Part shown: positions 6,732 to 7,626 of the stretch, one piece after another | How the letters are laid out: the number at the start of each line of letters is the position of its first letter | How positions within the stretch are numbered: position 1 is the first letter of the stretch | Source: Bacteroidales bacterium | GTDB taxonomy: Bacteria; Bacteroidota; Bacteroidia; Bacteroidales; PUMT01 | Assembly (NCBI GenBank): GCA_007119075.1 | Contig: SKQJ01000244.1 | Coordinates: 1 to 7,626, forward strand | Direction of reading: 5' to 3' | Length of the DNA stretch: 7,626 nt | Notes under the pieces: model-generated | What the model was told of the DNA's origin: nothing | Database searches by the model: none | Seen by the model: the letters and a program-made list of their open reading frames with translations, nothing else | Position numbers and translations under genes: made by a program

Positions 6732-6770
6732 CAAAACAAAAAAGCGCGGTGGTGCCGCGTCAAGAGACGC
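6732..6770 (-). terminator. Intrinsic terminator candidate after the fucosidase gene, with overlapping upstream stem
   Basis: Read on the minus strand, a hairpin CGCGG-CACCA-CCGCG (6759-6745) is followed by one C, six T, a G and four T (6744-6733), the form of a rho-independent terminator 41 bases past the fucosidase stop. A second short stem, GCGTC-TCTT-GACGC (6770-6757), overlaps the first by three bases and would be transcribed before it. The stems are only 5 bp each but almost pure GC. Confidence 0.55.
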
Positions 6771-6800
6771 CTTGGGCAACCCGGACCTCCCCTGGTGTCC

Positions 6801-7626
6801 CTAAAGTGCTACCGTTTCCAGGCTGCTTGCATCTTTATTGATATTGATTTTCAGAACGGTTATCAATTCACCGGATGCTGTTTCCGGCAATCCGATGTTT
6901 AAGGTTTCATTGCTCTTGCCATAAACAAGGTTTTCCCCGCTGAACAATTGAACAGACTCTATTTCTGTATCGAATGGGAAGGGCAAGTCCAGCGTATTTT
7001 TATCGTATTTCAGCAGATTTATATAAATCGTGTTTCCCTTTCTTGTTGATGTGAGCCATTCGGCGGGTTTGTACGGGCCGCCGGTTGTACCGTAAACCGA
7101 TTCGCCGTATTTCTTGAGCCACTCCCCCATCTCCTTTAAACGATCTGCCTGGCGCGGTTCAATTCGTCCGTCCGGCATAGGGCCCACGTTCAGAAGCAAG
7201 TTGCCCCCGCCGCCAACTGTTTTCAGCAAGGTAAACAAACACTCTTCCAGGCTTTTCAGCTCATCGTCAGGTTTCCACGCCCATTGCCGGCAAATGGTGA
7301 TACACGATTCCCATGCGTTTTTGATATCGTACCTTCCGATTTGCTGTTCGGGCGTGGCAAAATCACCGGCATATTCATCTGAAATGGTAATCCCTTCCAT
7401 TCCTTTCCGCCCTTTGTCAACCCGGTTATTGATGAGAATATTTTCATCCAGCCCTTTCAAATACTGATATAGATCCTGTCCCATCTCATGAGTCCAGGGT
7501 TCTTCCCATTCTCCATCGAACCAGAGTATTTTCGTGTTGTATTTTTCAATCAGTTCCCGGAGCTGTCCTTTTATCAAAGGGACGAACCTCTCCATATCGC
7601 CGGTTTCTTTTCTCGTTCTCCCGCCC
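6801..7626 (-). CDS. GH29 alpha-L-fucosidase, C-terminal part, cut by window edge
   Basis: The frame is open from the right edge to a TAG at 6803-6801, giving 274 residues of the C-terminal part; a Met codon at 7595 is internal, since family-like sequence continues upstream of it. GH29 landmarks in order: the segment leading into ILWFDGEW (33-40), whose Asp37 is the expected catalytic nucleophile; NAWESCIT (103-110) with W-x-W soon after; and GGGGNLLLNVGPMPDGRI (138-155), the family's most recognisable stretch. A C-terminal beta-sandwich begins near 185. GH29 enzymes are retaining alpha-L-fucosidases, some also acting on alpha-L-galactosides, and are usually periplasmic; the signal peptide is outside the window. 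The acid/base residue varies within the family and cannot be assigned; Glu77 and Glu84 lie at about the right distance. It is upstream of, and co-directional with, the third TIM-barrel gene, but a terminator candidate lies between. Confidence 0.9.
   Translation of the reverse strand, partial: GGRTRKETGDMERFVPLIKGQLRELIEKYNTKILWFDGEWEEPWTHEMGQDLYQYLKGLDENILINNRVDKGRKGMEGITISDEYAGDFATPEQQIGRYDIKNAWESCITICRQWAWKPDDELKSLEECLFTLLKTVGGGGNLLLNVGPMPDGRIEPRQADRLKEMGEWLKKYGESVYGTTGGPYKPAEWLTSTRKGNTIYINLLKYDKNTLDLPFPFDTEIESVQLFSGENLVYGKSNETLNIGLPETASGELITVLKININKDASSLETVAL

Overview
The window reads as a piece of a Bacteroidota chromosome. Five things point that way: a GH29 fucosidase and a beta-agarase-like lipoprotein, several Tat-exported sugar-processing enzymes of types common in that phylum, a small TonB-like protein, mostly weak or absent Shine-Dalgarno sequences, and one good match to the Bacteroidota -7 promoter element (TAnnTTTG). 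Base composition is roughly half GC. No RNA genes, insertion sequences, CRISPR arrays or integration sites were seen. The setting looks like part of a polysaccharide or glycoside utilisation locus, perhaps for algal glycans, but no SusC/SusD pair, regulator or transporter lies inside the window.

Layout, left to right. Positions 1-1023 (minus) hold the N-terminal half of a lipoprotein resembling beta-agarases; it runs off the left edge. Positions 1258-1779 (minus) encode a small exported protein with a TonB C-terminal-like domain. A 354-base gap follows and ends in a promoter candidate for a plus-strand gene at 2134-3063, a Tat-exported xylose-isomerase-like TIM barrel. Convergent to it is a second Tat-exported TIM barrel of the tagatose/psicose 3-epimerase type (3196-4098, minus). 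Divergent from that is a Tat-exported Gfo/Idh/MocA oxidoreductase with a lipobox (4304-5659, plus). Convergent to the oxidoreductase is a third Tat-exported TIM barrel (5795-6685, minus). The right edge holds the C-terminal part of a GH29 alpha-L-fucosidase (6801-7626, minus), followed by an intrinsic-terminator candidate.

How the genes may work together (inference). Glycoside hydrolases at the flanks would release sugars or trim glycans. The exported NAD(P)-type oxidoreductase and three exported metal-dependent TIM barrels would act on unphosphorylated sugars or glycosides in the periplasm. This matches the logic of oxidation-first deglycosylation, in which a Gfo/Idh/MocA enzyme makes a 3-keto-glycoside and a TIM-barrel enzyme eliminates the aglycone, as known for the C-deglycosylation proteins DgpA/DgpBC and CarA/CarBC. 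The name 'sugar phosphate isomerase' is therefore probably misleading for these three proteins. The middle genes alternate strand almost one by one, so they are likely transcribed singly or as divergent pairs rather than as one operon.
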